Shown here: piece by piece, positions 17,945 to 28,178 of the stretch
Position numbering within the stretch: the stretch's first letter is position 1
Layout: each line of letters starts with the position of its first letter
DNA from: Cupriavidus oxalaticus
GTDB lineage: Bacteria; Pseudomonadota; Gammaproteobacteria; Burkholderiales; Burkholderiaceae
Assembly: GCF_004768545.1 (NCBI RefSeq)
Contig: NZ_CP038634.1
Coordinates: forward strand, 682,001 to 746,000
Reading direction: 5' to 3'
DNA: 64,000 nucleotides
Translations under genes and position numbers: made by a program
The notes under the pieces: model-generated
Seen by the model: the letters and a program-made list of their open reading frames with translations, nothing else
Database searches by the model: none
Told to the model about the DNA's origin: nothing

Positions 17945-18508
17945 ATGGTCGATAATCGCTGCGCGCTCCGAAACGGAGACAAGACCAGTACGAACGGCGT
18001 GCTTATCGCGACAGGCCGCAGTGTATTCCACCGTGACGCCATCGTAGGTGTAGAAGGCGATCACGCAACATGCCCCGCCTGCAAGGCTGGCGGGCCGGTC
18101 ATGAACGACTGCTACCCGGCCTTCGATATTGATGGCAAGCAGGTATTAGTAACAGGAGCGCGTGTCCACTGCAAATGCGCTATCAACCCGATCGTCACTC
18201 ACTCACGCAGCGATTTCGTCATCGAAGTAAACCGGAGTGGTCGGCAGGCATTACTTCGGCCAGAGGCCTCGCCACTGGCCTCGTCAAAACCGGCTCAGCC
18301 TGCCTCGGCCGATTATGACGAACAAGTGCGCCTGGTAGATGAAATTACACAGAAACCCTTGGCTGGCGTCGCTTATGTCATTGATGTGTCGGACGGGACC
18401 AGCTACAGCGGCCACACCGACGAAGACGGTTTCTGCCAACGCATCATGACAGCAAAGGCTGAAACGCTGACGATTTATACTGGTGACGATGCCGAGCCAC
18501 GGATGTAA
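17945..18508 (+). CDS. PAAR-domain protein with C-terminal Ig-like extension (type VI secretion)
   Basis: 187 residues. Residues 1-95 form a PAAR-type domain (NGDKTSTNGVLIATG, then VGVEGDHATCPACKAGG and LVTGARVHCKC) with Cys and His residues that can bind the zinc at the tip of the cone. A linker (96-125) leads to a domain of about 60 residues with the LVDEITQKPLAGVAYVI and GHTDEDGFCQRI pattern, seen in other PAAR proteins as an adaptor for effectors. PAAR proteins sharpen the VgrG spike of the type VI secretion system and carry cargo. The start has AGGGGC upstream. The next gene begins 3 bp after the stop. No VgrG or T6SS structural gene is near, so this is an orphan module. Confidence 0.8.
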   Translation: MVDNRCALRNGDKTSTNGVLIATGRSVFHRDAIVGVEGDHATCPACKAGGPVMNDCYPAFDIDGKQVLVTGARVHCKCAINPIVTHSRSDFVIEVNRSGRQALLRPEASPLASSKPAQPASADYDEQVRLVDEITQKPLAGVAYVIDVSDGTSYSGHTDEDGFCQRIMTAKAETLTIYTGDDAEPRM

Positions 18509-18511
18509 CGT

Positions 18512-19207
18512 ATGACCCATACTGCCAAAACCAATACCAAAAAGGGCTCCGTTCATACTATCGCGCTAGCCCGCAAGGTACGTCTTTTGTTGTGGGGCGG
18601 GGCCTATGCAACAAGTGACAACCATACATTCGAAAGAGCCAAGCGCGAAGTGACAAAGGATTACAAGCAATCCGATAACAATACACTGGAAATCATTGAT
18701 GTGCGAATCGATTCCGCACAGGAATTCATTGCGACGATAAACAAGCAAAAGGTCAACAGCATTCGATCACTGGACGTATTTACGCATGGCGGGCCGGATC
18801 ACCTCTATATGGTATCCGTGCGCGAGGAAAATAATGGAGGTTTTAACAATTTTCGCTGGTACCGCTACGCTGTCCACAATGCATCTCTTTCGCGCCCCGA
18901 TCTTTCGAAAATTCAATTTTCAAATTTCACCAACGAGGCGAAAATCGAGTTCCAGGGATGCCAGACGGCCGCCAATCCAACAGACGAAGACAATATTGCA
19001 GCAGATTTCTCGAGACGACTGAAAGAGGCGGGAAAGATCAAGTCGTCCGTAATCGGCCACACGACGAACGCCGTCCCCGGAATTGACGCTGACGACAAAC
19101 CAAGACAGGACTACAGGCACGGCAGCCGAGCGATTTTCAAGGGCGGCCGACTAATAAAACTAACAAAACAAAAAGGCGCAATAGACGAAAAATGGTTGAC
19201 ACAATGA
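18512..19207 (+). CDS. putative T6SS effector with caspase-like His/Cys pair
   Basis: 231 residues with no clearly known family. The middle part has the order expected of a clan-CD (caspase-like) peptidase or DUF4347-like fold: a hydrophobic strand ending in H92 (SLDVFTHGGPDHLYM), then a strand ending in C150 (AKIEFQGCQTA), a helix (NIAADFSRRLKEAG) and a further strand (SSVIGHTTN). The gene starts 3 bp after the PAAR stop and its stop overlaps the next start by ATGA. Base composition is AT-richer than the flanks; 19141-19200 has 25 G/C of 60. Position between a PAAR protein and a secreted small protein fits an effector. The peptidase idea is inference from motif order alone. Confidence 0.65.
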   Translation: MTHTAKTNTKKGSVHTIALARKVRLLLWGGAYATSDNHTFERAKREVTKDYKQSDNNTLEIIDVRIDSAQEFIATINKQKVNSIRSLDVFTHGGPDHLYMVSVREENNGGFNNFRWYRYAVHNASLSRPDLSKIQFSNFTNEAKIEFQGCQTAANPTDEDNIAADFSRRLKEAGKIKSSVIGHTTNAVPGIDADDKPRQDYRHGSRAIFKGGRLIKLTKQKGAIDEKWLTQ

Positions 19208-19704
19208 AAATCCCAAAAAGAAAAATGCTTCGGTTTTTTTGCGCAATGGCCTGTATCGCGGGCAGTGCATGCGCGATATCAATCTATCCCTTCCCCTTAT
19301 CTGAGCCGAACATAATTATAGAAACCCGCCACATGTCTTATGCTTGCGGAGAATGTTATGTACAAGAACGAGTTACCCGGGTCCTTGACAAGGATAGCGG
19401 AAATTTCATTGACAAACATGATTACGAATCAGAAAGCAATACGCCATTTCGCTACCTCGGATGGGACGTCGTCGTAAATTACAAGGGAAATACCGATGGA
19501 CTACTGAATTCCCTCGACACCATATCAAGGAACGGCCCACATTGCGCATGGCCAGATTTTAGATTGAGAGGTCAATTCAAGCGCCGCATAATTTATTCGC
19601 TTTATTTCAGGGGCGATCATTATGATGGGATCTATTTCGATACAGACGACGCGACGGCAGTCTATTCATCAAACATGAACTGCCCAGAGGTGAAGCTCCC
19701 ATAG
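19204..19704 (+). CDS. putative secreted immunity protein
   Basis: 166 residues from the ATG at 19204, which overlaps the effector stop (ATGA). Another ATG at 19192 lies in frame but inside the effector gene. The N-terminus MKIPKRKMLRFFCAMACIAG is a signal peptide with a likely signal-peptidase I site after SACA, so the mature protein should be periplasmic. It has paired cysteines (YACGECY) and a second pair further on that could form disulphides, and ends in NCPEVKLP. No family was recognised. Translational coupling to the effector and the export signal suggest an immunity protein that guards the periplasm against its partner. Confidence 0.65.
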   Translation: MKIPKRKMLRFFCAMACIAGSACAISIYPFPLSEPNIIIETRHMSYACGECYVQERVTRVLDKDSGNFIDKHDYESESNTPFRYLGWDVVVNYKGNTDGLLNSLDTISRNGPHCAWPDFRLRGQFKRRIIYSLYFRGDHYDGIYFDTDDATAVYSSNMNCPEVKLP

Positions 19705-19892
19705 GGTGCCAACTCCCCGCCGCCACCGCATCAGTTGGCGATCAATCTTGCACGCCTTGTCGGACCACCACCGACACCCAAACCGGATCCCGCCGCCTCC
19801 TCATCCCGCTTGCCGCCGCAGTATGATGCTCAAGTCTCCCGCCCCGGGAGCATCGCAGCCGCATGGCGGCCGCAGTGCATCAGGAGGCACGC

Positions 19893-21005
19893 TTGGACCA
19901 GCCCCGGCCGTTTCCGTCCGAACCCGCGCGCCCCGGCGACCTGGTCGTCGCCCGGCCCGAAGGGTTGTATTGCCCGCCCGGCGATTTCTATATCGATCCG
20001 TGGCGCCCGGTCGAGCGCGCCGTCATCACCCATGCCCACTCCGACCACGCCCGCTTCGGCCATGCGCACTACCTGTGCTCAGAACCAGGCCGCGGCGTGC
20101 TGCTGGCGCGCCTGCCCGGCATCCACCTGAACACCCTGCCCTACGGCGAACGCATCACCCACCACGGCGTCACGCTGAGCCTGCATCCGGCCGGGCACGT
20201 GCTCGGCTCGGCGCAAGTGCGGCTGGAATATGGCGGCCAGGTCTGGGTGGCCTCCGGCGACTACAAGCTGGAGGCCGACGGCACCTGCGATCCGTTCGAG
20301 CCGGTGCCGTGCGATACCTTCATCACCGAAAGCACCTTCGGCCTGCCGATCTACCGCTGGCCGTCGCAGGCAACGCTGATGGCGGAGATCTTCCGCTGGT
20401 GGTACACCGATGCGCAGGCTGGCCGCGCCAGCATCGTCTACGCCTACAGCTTCGGCAAGGCGCAGCGCATCCTGCATGGGCTGCTGCACCATGCCGGCGT
20501 CGATGGCCTGCCCGGGCCGGTGATCGTGCACGGCGCGCTGACCACGCTCAACGCGGCCTATGCCGACGCCGGCGTGGCGCTGCCGCCGATGGCGCTGGCG
20601 TCCGAACTGCCGCCGCGCAGCCCGCTGCTGCGGCAGGCGCTGGTGGTGGCGCCGCCGTCGGCGCAGCGCTCGCCCTGGCTGCGGCGCTTCGGCGATGCGT
20701 CCGATGCCTTTGGCAGCGGCTGGATGCAGCTGCGCGGCACGCGCCGGCGCCGCGGCGTCGATCGCGGCTTTGCGCTGTCCGACCACGCCGACTGGCCGGG
20801 GCTGCTGCAGGCGATCAGCGCCACCGGCGCGGGCCGCATCATCGTGACCCACGGCAATGTGCCGGTGATGGTGCGCTACCTGAATGAACGCGGCTGGCAG
20901 GCGCAGGCGTTCGAGACCGAGTACGGCGACGACGATGAAGCGGTGCGCGTGGAGGCGCAGGCCGAAGCCGTGAGCGAAGCCAGCAACGAAGAAGCCGCCC
21001 CATGA
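19893..21005 (+). CDS. ligase-associated metallo-beta-lactamase-fold DNA exonuclease
   Basis: 370 residues from a TTG at 19893 that has AGGAG 6-7 bp upstream; an in-frame ATG at 19863 lacks a ribosome site. The metal-binding motif THAHSDHARFGH (H47-x-H49-x-D51-H52) and the later SDHADW and VTHGN motifs mark the beta-CASP-like nuclease branch. This is the EXO component of the bacterial cluster that also encodes an ATP-dependent ligase, Lhr-Core helicase and metallophosphoesterase. The enzyme should cut or resect DNA ends. Its stop overlaps the ligase start by ATGA. The upstream gap 19705-19892 is GC-rich again and marks the island's right border. Confidence 0.88.
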   Translation: MDQPRPFPSEPARPGDLVVARPEGLYCPPGDFYIDPWRPVERAVITHAHSDHARFGHAHYLCSEPGRGVLLARLPGIHLNTLPYGERITHHGVTLSLHPAGHVLGSAQVRLEYGGQVWVASGDYKLEADGTCDPFEPVPCDTFITESTFGLPIYRWPSQATLMAEIFRWWYTDAQAGRASIVYAYSFGKAQRILHGLLHHAGVDGLPGPVIVHGALTTLNAAYADAGVALPPMALASELPPRSPLLRQALVVAPPSAQRSPWLRRFGDASDAFGSGWMQLRGTRRRRGVDRGFALSDHADWPGLLQAISATGAGRIIVTHGNVPVMVRYLNERGWQAQAFETEYGDDDEAVRVEAQAEAVSEASNEEAAP

Positions 21006-22675
21006 AGGCCTTCGCCGACCTCTACGCCGCGCTCGACGGCACCACCTCCACCAAGGCCCGGCTCGCAGCATTGGTCGACTACCTGCGCGCCGCCCCGCCG
21101 CAGGACGCGGCGTGGGCGGTGTACTTCCTGGCCGGCGGCAAGCCGCGGCAGATCGTACCGGTGTCGGTGCTGCGCGAACTCGCGCGCGAGGCCGCCCGCC
21201 TGCCCGACTGGCTGTTCGAGGAGAGCTACCAGGCCGTCGGCGACCTTGCCGAAACCATCGCCCTGCTGCTGCCCGAACCCATGGATGCCGACCACGCCGG
21301 CCTGGCCGAATGGGTCGAACAGCGCCTGCTGCCGCTGCGCGGCCTGCCGCCGGAAGACCTGATACCGCGGCTCGATGCGCTGTGGCGGCCGCTGGACGCG
21401 CAAGGCCGGCTGGTGCTGTTCAAGCTGATCACCGGCGCCTTCCGGGTCGGCGTGTCGCGCCTGCTGGTCACGCGCGCGCTGGGCGAGGTGGCGGGCATCG
21501 AGCCCAAGCGCGTGGCCGAGCGCATGGTCGGCTACACCGACCTGTCGGCGCGCCCCGATGCCGCGCGCTTCCTCGCCCTGCTGGCGCCGGAGAGCGATGA
21601 CGACCGCCAGTTGCGCGCCGGCGGCCAGCCCTACCCGTTCTTCCTCGCGCATCCGCTGCAGGCGCCCGTCGAGCAGTTCGGCGACGTGCTCGGCGCGCCT
21701 GGCGGCTGGCTGGTCGAGTGGAAATGGGACGGCATCCGCGCGCAATTGGTGTGCCGCGACGGGCAGACCTGGCTGTGGTCGCGCGGCGAGGACCTGATCA
21801 CCGAGCGCTTCCCGGAGATCATCGACGCCGCGGCGGCGCTGCCCGACGGCACCGTGCTCGACGGCGAGATCGTGATCTGGCAGGACGGCCGCGTGCAGCC
21901 GTTCGCGCTGCTGCAGCAGCGCATCGGCCGCAAGACGCTGGGCGCGAAGCTGCTGCGCGATGCGCCGGCGATCCTGATGGCGTACGACCTGCTCGAATGG
22001 CAGGGCGAGGACTGGCGCGCGCGGCCGCAGGCGGAACGCCGCGCGCGGCTGGAGCAGGTGGTGGCCCGCCACATCCACCCCGCGCTGGAACTGAGCCCGC
22101 TGGTCGACGCCGGCAGCTGGGAGCACTACGCGCGGCTGCGCGATGCCTCGCGCGACCTGGGCGTGGAAGGCTTCATGCTGAAGGCGGCCGATGCGGCCTA
22201 TGGCGCCGGCCGCACCAAGGACGTGGGGGTCTGGTGGAAATGGAAGATCGATCCCTATTCGGTCGATGCGGTGCTGATCTACGCGCAGCGCGGGCACGGC
22301 CGCCGCGCCAGCCTCTACACCGACTTCACCTTCGCGGTGTGGAACGCGCCGCCGGGAACGCCGGGCCGCGCGCTGGTGCCGTTCGCCAAGGCCTATTCCG
22401 GGCTGACCGACCAGGAGATGCGCGCGGTCGACGCCATCATCCGCCGCACCACGGTCGAGAAATTCGGCCCCGTGCGCAGCGTCGAGCCGACGCAGGTGTT
22501 CGAACTCGGCTTCGAAGGCATTGCCCGCAGCGGCCGCCACAAGAGCGGCATCGCAGTGCGCTTCCCGCGCATGCTGCGCTGGCGCACCGACAAGCCCATC
22601 GAGGAAGCCGACACGCTGGCCACGCTGGAAGCCATGCTGCCTGGCGCTGCCACGCCGCGGGAGGATGCGGCATGA
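21002..22675 (+). CDS. ATP-dependent DNA ligase
   Basis: 557 residues. The nucleotidyl-transfer motif I is K241-W-D-G ([12 protein letters not shown]), followed by motif III-type VLDGEIVIW, the EGFMLKAAD motif IV region and the C-terminal [18 protein letters not shown] motif V and OB-fold. A large N-terminal domain (1-220) binds DNA, as in the ligases of the Exo-Lig-Lhr-Mpe cluster. It seals nicks with ATP, forming a lysyl-AMP intermediate, and works alongside the essential NAD+-dependent LigA found elsewhere. It overlaps its neighbours on both sides by ATGA, so the four proteins are made together for DNA repair. Confidence 0.92.
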   Translation: MKAFADLYAALDGTTSTKARLAALVDYLRAAPPQDAAWAVYFLAGGKPRQIVPVSVLRELAREAARLPDWLFEESYQAVGDLAETIALLLPEPMDADHAGLAEWVEQRLLPLRGLPPEDLIPRLDALWRPLDAQGRLVLFKLITGAFRVGVSRLLVTRALGEVAGIEPKRVAERMVGYTDLSARPDAARFLALLAPESDDDRQLRAGGQPYPFFLAHPLQAPVEQFGDVLGAPGGWLVEWKWDGIRAQLVCRDGQTWLWSRGEDLITERFPEIIDAAAALPDGTVLDGEIVIWQDGRVQPFALLQQRIGRKTLGAKLLRDAPAILMAYDLLEWQGEDWRARPQAERRARLEQVVARHIHPALELSPLVDAGSWEHYARLRDASRDLGVEGFMLKAADAAYGAGRTKDVGVWWKWKIDPYSVDAVLIYAQRGHGRRASLYTDFTFAVWNAPPGTPGRALVPFAKAYSGLTDQEMRAVDAIIRRTTVEKFGPVRSVEPTQVFELGFEGIARSGRHKSGIAVRFPRMLRWRTDKPIEEADTLATLEAMLPGAATPREDAA

Positions 22676-25356
22676 CCCCGCCGCGTGCCGCGCGCAAGCC
22701 GGCGGAGGACGCCACCGAGCCGCTGACCGTCGCGCAGGGCCTGCAGGCACTGTTCGATGCGCGCGGCTGGCAGCCGTTCGCGTTCCAGCGCGAAGTCTGG
22801 ACCGCGATCGCGCGCGGCCAGAGCGGCCTGCTGCACGCCACCACCGGCACCGGCAAGACCTATGCGGCATGGCTGGGCGCGCTGATGGCATTCGGCACGC
22901 CGCGCGCCGCGCTGTCGCACGACAAGCCCGCGCCGCCGCTGACGGTGCTGTGGCTGACACCGATGCGCGCGCTCGCCGCCGACACCACGCGCGCGCTGCA
23001 GGCGCCGCTGGCGGAACTCGATCTCGACTGGACCGTGGCGCTGCGCACCGGCGACACCGGCAGCGCCGAGCGTGCCGCGCAGCAACGCCGCCTGCCGACC
23101 GCGCTGGTGACCACGCCCGAAAGCCTGACGCTGATGCTGACCCGCGCCGACGCGCACGAAACCCTGCGGCGCGTGCGCATGGTGGTGGTCGACGAATGGC
23201 ACGAACTGATCGGCAACAAGCGCGGCGTGCAGGCGCAGCTGGCGCTTGCGCGGCTGCGGCAATGGCAGCCGGCGCTGATGGTGTGGGGGCTGTCGGCCAC
23301 GCTCGGCAACCTGCCGCATGCCGCCGACGTGCTGCTGTGCGGCGTGCCGGAAGACCTGCGCGTGCTGGTGCACGGCCACACCCCCAAGCCCCTCGTCATC
23401 GACACGCTGCTGCCCGGCAATGCCAGCCGCTTCCCGTTTGCCGGCCACCTGGGCCTGTCGATGCTGCCGCACGTGGTCGAGGAGCTCGGGCACAGCGGCA
23501 CCACGCTGGTCTTCCTCAACACCCGCTCGCAGGCCGAGCTGTGGTACCAGGCGCTGCTCGATGCGCGCCCCGACTGGGCAGGACAGATCGCGCTGCACCA
23601 TGGCTCGCTCGACCGCGCGGTGCGCGAGTGGGTGGAACTGAGCCTTAAGAACGGCGAGCTGCGCGCGGTGGTCTGCACATCGAGCCTGGACCTCGGCGTC
23701 GACTTCCTGCCGGTGGAGCGCGTGCTGCAGGTCGGCTCGCCCAAGGGCGTGGCGCGGCTGCTGCAGCGCGCCGGGCGCTCCGGCCACGCGCCGGGCCGCG
23801 CGTCGCGCGTGACGGTGGTGCCCACGCACAGCCTGGAACTGGTGGAAGCCGTGGCCGCGCGGCATGCGGTGCAGGCGGGCCGGATCGAGGCGCGCGAGTC
23901 GCCCGACAAGCCGCTCGACGTGCTGGTGCAGCACCTGGTGACGGTGGCGCTGGGCGGCGGCTTCCGGCCCGAGGCGCTGCTGGCCGAGGTGCGCGGCGCC
24001 TGGGCCTACCGCGGCCTGACCGATGCCGAATGGCAGTGGTGCCTGGACTTCGTGCGCCAGGGCGGCGCCACGCTGTCCGCCTATCCCGATTTCCGCCGCG
24101 CGGTGCCCGACGATGAAGGCGTCTGGCGCGTGCCCGACCTCGGGCTGGCGCGGCGCCACCGCATGAGCGTGGGCACCATCGTCAGCGACGCCACCATGCA
24201 GGTGCGCTACTGGAGCCGCGCCGGCAGCGGCGGCGCCTCGCTGGGATCGGTGGAGGAAGGCTTTATCGCCCGGCTGGCGCCAGGCGACTGCTTCCTGTTC
24301 GGCGGCCGCCTGCTGGAGCTGGTGCGCGTGCAGGAGATGACCGCCTACGTGCGCCGCGCCACCGGCAGGCGCCCGGTGGTGCCGCGCTGGAACGGCGGCA
24401 AGATGCCGATGTCGACCGAGCTGGCCGAAGCGGTGATCGACACGCTCGAAGCCGCCGCCGCGGGGCGGCTCGATCCGCGCACCACGCCCGAGCTGCCGCT
24501 GATCCAGCCGCTGGTAGACCTGCAGGCGCAGTGGTCGGCGCTGCCCACGCGCCAGACGCTGCTGGCCGAGTCGCTGCACTCGCGCGAGGCCTGGCACCTG
24601 TTCCTCTACCCCTTCGCCGGCCGCTCGGTGCACCTCGGGCTGGGCAGCCTGCTGGCATGGCGGCTCGGGCAGAAGGTGCCGGCGACGTTCTCGGTCGCGG
24701 TCAACGACTACGGGCTCGAATTGCTCGCCTCAGCGCCGATGGACTGGGGCCACTGGCTGCCGCAGGTGCTGGCCGAGGAGCGCCGGCGCGACCTGGCCGC
24801 CGACGTGCTCGGCAGCCTCAATGCGGGCGAGCTGTCGCTGCGGCGCTTTCGCGAGATCGCGCGCGTCGCCGGGCTGATCTTCCAGGGCTATCCGGGCGCG
24901 CCCAAGAGCGCGCGGCAGCTGCAGGCGTCGTCGAGCCTGTTCTACGAGGTCTTCCGCAAGCACGATCCCGGCAACCTGCTGCTTGGCCAGGCCGAGCGCG
25001 AAGTGCTGATGCAGGAACTGGACGCACACCGGCTCGCTGAAACCCTCGAACGGCTGGCAACGCTCAGGCTAGACCTGCACGCCCTGAAGCGCCCCACGCC
25101 GCTGTCGTTCCCGCTGGTGGTGGAATTCCTGCGCGAGAAGCTCAGCACCGAGAAGCTGGCCGACCGCATCGCGCGCATGCTCGCCGAGCTGGAACTGGCC
25201 GCTGGCGCCGAGCCCGGCGAAGCCGCCGGCATGCAGGCCGACGCCGTGGCAGAAGCGGCGCGCTTCGGCATGGCCGACCACGCCGGTCCGTCCGGCCGCA
25301 CGCCGCGCAAGCCCCGTCGCGCGCGCAAGCCCTCCAGACCCTTGCCGCTGCTATGA
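22672..25356 (+). CDS. ligase-associated Lhr-Core DEXH-box DNA helicase
   Basis: 894 residues from the ATG at 22672, which overlaps the ligase stop; the longer frame upstream is only a shadow of the ligase. Helicase motifs are Walker A TTGTGKT at 57-63, motif II D174-E-W-H (VVDEWHEL), motif III SATLGN, and C-terminal motifs with STRSQAE-like NTRSQAELW and QRAGRSGH (motif VI). A long C-terminal winged-helix and Lhr-specific region follows, and a basic tail ([15 protein letters not shown]) ends the chain. Lhr-Core enzymes move 3' to 5' on single strands and unwind RNA:DNA or DNA duplexes. The protein is part of the repair operon and probably exposes ends for the nuclease and ligase. Confidence 0.92.
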   Translation: MTPPRAARKPAEDATEPLTVAQGLQALFDARGWQPFAFQREVWTAIARGQSGLLHATTGTGKTYAAWLGALMAFGTPRAALSHDKPAPPLTVLWLTPMRALAADTTRALQAPLAELDLDWTVALRTGDTGSAERAAQQRRLPTALVTTPESLTLMLTRADAHETLRRVRMVVVDEWHELIGNKRGVQAQLALARLRQWQPALMVWGLSATLGNLPHAADVLLCGVPEDLRVLVHGHTPKPLVIDTLLPGNASRFPFAGHLGLSMLPHVVEELGHSGTTLVFLNTRSQAELWYQALLDARPDWAGQIALHHGSLDRAVREWVELSLKNGELRAVVCTSSLDLGVDFLPVERVLQVGSPKGVARLLQRAGRSGHAPGRASRVTVVPTHSLELVEAVAARHAVQAGRIEARESPDKPLDVLVQHLVTVALGGGFRPEALLAEVRGAWAYRGLTDAEWQWCLDFVRQGGATLSAYPDFRRAVPDDEGVWRVPDLGLARRHRMSVGTIVSDATMQVRYWSRAGSGGASLGSVEEGFIARLAPGDCFLFGGRLLELVRVQEMTAYVRRATGRRPVVPRWNGGKMPMSTELAEAVIDTLEAAAAGRLDPRTTPELPLIQPLVDLQAQWSALPTRQTLLAESLHSREAWHLFLYPFAGRSVHLGLGSLLAWRLGQKVPATFSVAVNDYGLELLASAPMDWGHWLPQVLAEERRRDLAADVLGSLNAGELSLRRFREIARVAGLIFQGYPGAPKSARQLQASSSLFYEVFRKHDPGNLLLGQAEREVLMQELDAHRLAETLERLATLRLDLHALKRPTPLSFPLVVEFLREKLSTEKLADRIARMLAELELAAGAEPGEAAGMQADAVAEAARFGMADHAGPSGRTPRKPRRARKPSRPLPLL

Positions 25357-26048
25357 CACCGGATGCCGGCACCCTGCAGGCCAACGGCGCCTGCCCCATT
25401 CAGGTGGCGGGAGAAACGCTGTGGCTGCTGCCCGAGCACGCGGCGTGGTGGCCGGCGGCGGGCATGCTGATGGTGGCCGACGTGCACTTCGGCAAGGCCG
25501 CGGCATTCCGCGCGCTCGGACAACCCGTGCCGCACGGCACCACCGGCGACAACCTCGGCCTGCTGACGCAGCTGACGCGGCAGTTGCCCATCGAGGAGCT
25601 GGTCTTCCTCGGCGACTTCCTGCACGCCCGCGCCGCGCGCACGCCGGCGGTGCTGGCGGCGCTGGACGGCTGGCGCCGCAGCCTGCCTCCGCCGGTGCGC
25701 TGCACGCTGGTGCGAGGCAACCATGATGCGCGCGCGGGAGACCCGCCCGCTTCGCTGCAGATCCGCGTAGTGACGGAGCCGGCCGCGGCGGGCCCGTTCG
25801 CGCTGTGCCACATGCCCGGGGCATCGCCGCTGGGCTACGTGCTGGCCGGCCACCTGCACCCGGCGTGCCGGCTGCGCGGTGCCGGCGCCGACAGCCTGCG
25901 CCTGCCGTGCTTCCTGTTCGGCCCGTGCGGCGCCATCCTGCCCGCCTTCGGCGCCTTCACCGGCCACGCCACGGTGCGGCCGCAGCCGGACGAACGCGTC
26001 TACGTGGTCGGCGGCGGCCGTGTCTGGCCGGTTGGCCGCGCGCCTTAG
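25353..26048 (+). CDS. pdeM: ligase-associated metallophosphoesterase PdeM
   Basis: 231 residues. The calcineurin-like metallophosphoesterase motifs are D43-x-H45 ([10 protein letters not shown]), GDFLHAR near 87-93, G122-N-H-D125 (VRGNHDA), and GHLHP further on. This is the manganese-dependent phosphodiesterase/nuclease encoded last in the Exo-Lig-Lhr operon. The start ATG overlaps the helicase stop. The gene ends 20 bp from the stop of a convergent SDR gene. It probably trims damaged or blocked DNA ends before ligation. Confidence 0.9.
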   Translation: MTPDAGTLQANGACPIQVAGETLWLLPEHAAWWPAAGMLMVADVHFGKAAAFRALGQPVPHGTTGDNLGLLTQLTRQLPIEELVFLGDFLHARAARTPAVLAALDGWRRSLPPPVRCTLVRGNHDARAGDPPASLQIRVVTEPAAAGPFALCHMPGASPLGYVLAGHLHPACRLRGAGADSLRLPCFLFGPCGAILPAFGAFTGHATVRPQPDERVYVVGGGRVWPVGRAP

Positions 26049-26068
26049 TACAGCGCTCAGAGCAGGCC

Positions 26069-26839
26069 TCAGAACAGCGTGTAGCCGCCGTCGATGACGA
26101 AGGTGTCGCCGGTGTGGTAGGCCGACGCCGGGCTCATCAGGTAGACCGCAATGCCCGCGAAATCGCTGCCCTCGCCCCAGCGGCGCATCGGCACGCGCTT
26201 GTGCACCATCTCCTGGAAGGCATCGTTGGCCTGCGCGGCGCCAGTCATCTCGGTCTTGATCCAGCCGGGCAGGATCGAATGCGCGCGGATGCCCTTGCGT
26301 GCATATTCGACGGCCAGGCCGCGCATCATCGAGATCACGCCGCCCTTGGTGGCGGCGTAGTGCTCGGTGCGCGGCGCGCCTTCGATGGCCGCGACCGACG
26401 CGGTGCTGCACAGCACGCCGCCCTCGCCCTGCACCAGCATCTGCCGCACCGCGGCGCGCAGCGTGAAGAAGGCGCCATCCAGGTTGACGCGCATGGTCTT
26501 GCGCCATACCTCGGCCGTCATCGCATCGAACGGCCCCTTGTTGCCGCCGATGCCGGCGTTGGCAAAGCAGCCATCGATCCGCCCCAGCGCCGCTACCGTG
26601 CGCTGCATGGCGGCATCGACCGCCTGCTCGTCGCCCACGTCGCACACCTCGGTGTGCACGCGTCGGCCATGCTGCGCCAGCCGGACGGCGGCGGCGGCGT
26701 TCTTGTCCGCGTTGGTGCCCCAGATCGCGATGTCCGCGCCGGCCGCGGCCAGGCCCTCGGCGATGCCCAGCCCGATGCCGCCGTTGCCGCCGGTCACCAG
26801 GGCCACTTTTCCTGCCAGGTCGAAGGGGTGCTTGCTCAT
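26069..26839 (-). CDS. short-chain dehydrogenase/reductase (SDR)
   Basis: 256 residues from the ATG at 26839, which has GAGGAG upstream; the frame extends to 26881 without a better site. The classical SDR pattern is complete: TGGNGGIG cofactor motif (16-23), the NAG motif in CFANAGIGG, catalytic Ser in CSTASVAAIEG, and Tyr/Lys in HYAATKGG. The C-terminus ends in DTFVIDGGYTLF. It reduces or oxidises an alcohol/ketone with NAD(P). It is divergent from the taurine-type ABC operon (299-bp gap) and so may act on the compound that system imports. No substrate can be named. Confidence 0.86.
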   Translation of the reverse strand: MSKHPFDLAGKVALVTGGNGGIGLGIAEGLAAAGADIAIWGTNADKNAAAAVRLAQHGRRVHTEVCDVGDEQAVDAAMQRTVAALGRIDGCFANAGIGGNKGPFDAMTAEVWRKTMRVNLDGAFFTLRAAVRQMLVQGEGGVLCSTASVAAIEGAPRTEHYAATKGGVISMMRGLAVEYARKGIRAHSILPGWIKTEMTGAAQANDAFQEMVHKRVPMRRWGEGSDFAGIAVYLMSPASAYHTGDTFVIDGGYTLF

Positions 26840-27037
26840 GTCTGTCTCCTCGGATGGTGGGTCGCTGCCTCGACCGGACATTCATTGTTGACCCGTCACG
26901 CCACAAAGCTCGTCGTCGGAACCGATGAGTTTGGATGCGCGCCGGCGCACTTCCGGGCCGCTAAGGATTTCCATGATTGACGCTGGCCCGGGCCACCGCT
27001 CCGCCCGGCCTGTCGCCATTTCCGGCGCCGCGGCGAG

Positions 27038-27078
27038 GCTGGCCCCAGCGAATCCGGCCAACTGGTCCTATAGCGCCG
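27038..27078 (+). promoter_or_regulatory. candidate MocR element before ABC transporter operon
   Basis: CTGG occurs at 27039-27042 and 27062-27065, 23 bp apart. The 41-bp block matches 15341-15381 at 31 of 41 positions, with the second box (AACTGGTCCTATAGCGCCG, 27060-27078) matching at 16 of 19. TATAAA at 27093-27098 may be the -10. MocR regulators such as TauR bind CTGG direct repeats next to the -35. The remainder of the 26840-27138 gap shows no gene. Confidence 0.5.
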
Positions 27079-27138
27079 GATCGGCGCTCACCTATAAAGC
27101 CGAGACCTTCAACCCCTTTCCTTTCGAGGAGCAGAACC

Positions 27139-28137
27139 ATGCGGTGGATCAAGCGACTTGCGACGTATTTCGCCCTGGCAGCAGCACTGGTGCCAGCCGC
27201 CCACGCGCAAAGCAAGGATGTAGTGATTGCTTACCAGGACATGGTGGTGCCCTGGCGTTATGCGCAAGACATGAAGGAACTGGAGAAGCAGACCGGTTAC
27301 AAGGTGTCGTTCCGCCAGTTCGGCGGCGGCGGCGACGTGATCCGCGCGATGGCGTCGGGCCAGATCGCCATCGGCGAGGCGGGCACTTCCCCAATCGCCT
27401 CGGCGCTGTCGCAAGGGCTGGACGTGGAGCTGTTCTGGATCCTGGATGACATCAACGCGGCCGAGGCCATGGTCGCGCGCAACGGCAGCAAGATCGCCAG
27501 CATCGGCGACCTGAAGGGCAAGCGCGTGGGCGTGCCGTTCGTGTCGACCACGCACTACCACACGCTGGTCGCGCTGGAGCGCGCCAGGGTCAATCCCAAG
27601 GACGTGCGCATCGTCAACATGCGCCCGCCCGAGGTCGCGGCTGCGTGGGAGCGCGGCGACATCGACGCGACCTTTATCTGGGATCCGGTGCTGGCCAAGC
27701 TCAAGCAGTCGGGAACGGTGCTGACGACCTCCGGGCAGATCGCCGCCGATACCGGCAAGGCGACCTTCGACGGGATGATCGCCAACAAGAAGTTCGCGCG
27801 GGAAAACCCGGAGTTCATGGTCAAGCTGGTGCGCATGCTGGCCGCCGCGGACGACAACTACCGCAAGAACAAGGCGTCATGGACCGCCGATTCGCCGATG
27901 GTCAAGGCGGTGGCCAAGGTCTCGGGCGCCAAGGCCGAGACGGTGCCGGCCAGCATGGCGCTGTATGCCTTCCCGACGCTGGAAGAGCAGGTCTCGGAGC
28001 GTTGGCTCGGTGGCGGCGCGGCGCGTGCGCTGCAGTCGGCGGCGCAGTTCCTGAAGGAGCAAGGGACCATCCAGACAGTGCTGCCGGACTACAGCAAGGG
28101 CGTCAATGCGGAATGGGCCAAACGAGCGCTGCGGTAA
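27139..28137 (+). CDS. taurine/sulfonate-type ABC transporter substrate-binding protein
   Basis: 332 residues from the ATG at 27139, preceded by GAGGAG. Residues 1-23 are a signal peptide ending in AHA, so the protein is periplasmic. The mature part shows the TauA/SsuA pattern: [12 protein letters not shown], then [43 protein letters not shown] and [19 protein letters not shown]. It binds the substrate and delivers it to the permease encoded at 28966. The next two genes complete the transporter, but no taurine dioxygenase (TauD) follows, so taurine itself is uncertain. Other amines or sulfonates are possible. Confidence 0.87.
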   Translation: MRWIKRLATYFALAAALVPAAHAQSKDVVIAYQDMVVPWRYAQDMKELEKQTGYKVSFRQFGGGGDVIRAMASGQIAIGEAGTSPIASALSQGLDVELFWILDDINAAEAMVARNGSKIASIGDLKGKRVGVPFVSTTHYHTLVALERARVNPKDVRIVNMRPPEVAAAWERGDIDATFIWDPVLAKLKQSGTVLTTSGQIAADTGKATFDGMIANKKFARENPEFMVKLVRMLAAADDNYRKNKASWTADSPMVKAVAKVSGAKAETVPASMALYAFPTLEEQVSERWLGGGAARALQSAAQFLKEQGTIQTVLPDYSKGVNAEWAKRALR

Positions 28138-28178
28138 CGCGCGCGGTGTGTGGAACGGCAACAGCAGCGGAAATCGTC

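Noticed and set aside
20876..22960. 694-codon open frame on the minus strand
   Set aside because: It is antisense to the ligase and exonuclease genes, has Arg/His/Gln-rich low-complexity translation and no domain; a GC-rich shadow.
22393..24633. 746-codon minus-strand frame
   Set aside because: Antisense to the helicase, whose motifs are unambiguous; translation is repetitive and without family features.
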